In this document: positions 63,784 through 64,000 of the stretch, piece by piece | Position numbering within the stretch: the stretch's first letter is position 1 | Layout of the letters: each line of letters opens with the position of its first letter | DNA from: Paraburkholderia polaris | GTDB taxonomy: Bacteria; Pseudomonadota; Gammaproteobacteria; Burkholderiales; Burkholderiaceae | Length of the DNA stretch: 64,000 nt | Direction of reading: 5' to 3' | NCBI RefSeq assembly: GCF_012927345.1 | Contig: NZ_JABBGJ010000034.1 | Span: 1 to 64,000, forward strand | Translations under genes and position numbers: made by a program | Notes under the pieces: generated by a model | Told to the model about the DNA's origin: nothing | The model's input: only the letters and a program-made list of their open reading frames with translations | Databases searched by the model: none

Positions 63784-64000
63784 CTAGTGCAAGTCGCTCC
63801 GGACATCGTCGGAAGAAAGCACCTTGCCCGAACTGTCCACGATCGCCACCCTGTCGGCACCGGCGACGGCTGGTTCCGTCATGACAAGCAGACTCGATCT
63901 GGCGATCCGCTCCTGACCGACGAATCCGGACGACGCGACGTCGGATATCTCCGCGAACGTCTGAAGCGAACTTCCGAAGTGCTCCTGCATCGCCGAGAAA
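63784..64000 (-). CDS. C-terminal part of an unidentified protein, cut by window edge
   Basis: The - strand frame is open through the window end. The visible ~72 residues (MQEHFGSSLQTFAEISDVAS, ending GKVLSSDDVRSDLH) are polar and helical and of unrecognised family. The ATG at 63990 may be internal. Confidence 0.45.
   Translation of the reverse strand, partial: FSAMQEHFGSSLQTFAEISDVASSGFVGQERIARSSLLVMTEPAVAGADRVAIVDSSGKVLSSDDVRSDLH

Overview
The window looks like chromosomal DNA from a beta-proteobacterium of the Burkholderiaceae, most like Paraburkholderia. The signs are high GC with strong GC at third codon positions, a Burkholderia-type purL/pgi/ppiD/tesA backbone, many LysR regulators and ABC importers, and accessory DNA of clearly lower GC between housekeeping blocks. 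No database search was possible. All family names rest on motifs read directly from the translated sequence.

Layout. (1) 1-9.0 kb: a lower-GC locus on the + strand with three very large adjacent reading frames. The first is an incomplete membrane protein. The second and third appear to be one roughly 2,030-residue toxin-like polypeptide split by an 11-bp tandem duplication at 5735-5763. It carries two CNF1-like deamidase-fold domains, both without the catalytic Cys, a papain-like His/Asp segment and an intact M35-type (aspzincin) metallopeptidase motif. This is the most unusual part of the window. (2) 9-22.9 kb: core genes purL(-), a DadA-like flavoenzyme, nnr, pgi, a YbbA-type ABC ATPase divergent from tesA, a small lipoprotein, ppiD(-) and tRNA-Asp(-). 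(3) 23-26.1 kb: a lower-GC OsmC-YcaO fusion gene and a truncated CHAT-protease remnant. (4) 26.1-30.8 kb (-): a CUT2-type sugar ABC importer with a xylose-isomerase-like enzyme. (5) 31-31.8 kb: a chimeric gene remnant and a small regulator-like gene.

(6) 32.1-42.6 kb (+): a tightly overlapping nine-gene operon. It starts with its own LysR regulator and a flavin oxidoreductase, continues with a complete Dpp/Opp-type importer, and ends with an alpha/beta hydrolase and two carboxymuconolactone-decarboxylase-like (AhpD-like) proteins. It is probably an import-and-degrade pathway for an unidentified small molecule. (7) 42.6-45.8 kb: an accessory patch with a transposase remnant, an N-acetylmuramidase gene with a secreted partner (candidate effector/immunity pair), an unrecognised ORF and a PLP-enzyme remnant. 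(8) 45.8-50.6 kb: a LysR gene divergent from a beta-propeller/shikimate-dehydrogenase-like/MFS operon, with a candidate operator between them. (9) 50.5-58.5 kb: an eroded region with small stress-type genes (UspA, a glycine-zipper lipoprotein, small exported proteins), a TetX-like monooxygenase, an alpha/beta hydrolase, an SMP-30 lactonase and several broken genes. (10) 59.1-64 kb: RecQ, a hemerythrin-like protein, a membrane protein, a 24-residue hydrophobic peptide, a single-domain response regulator and a gene cut by the window edge.

No CRISPR array, rRNA, complete insertion sequence or prophage was seen.
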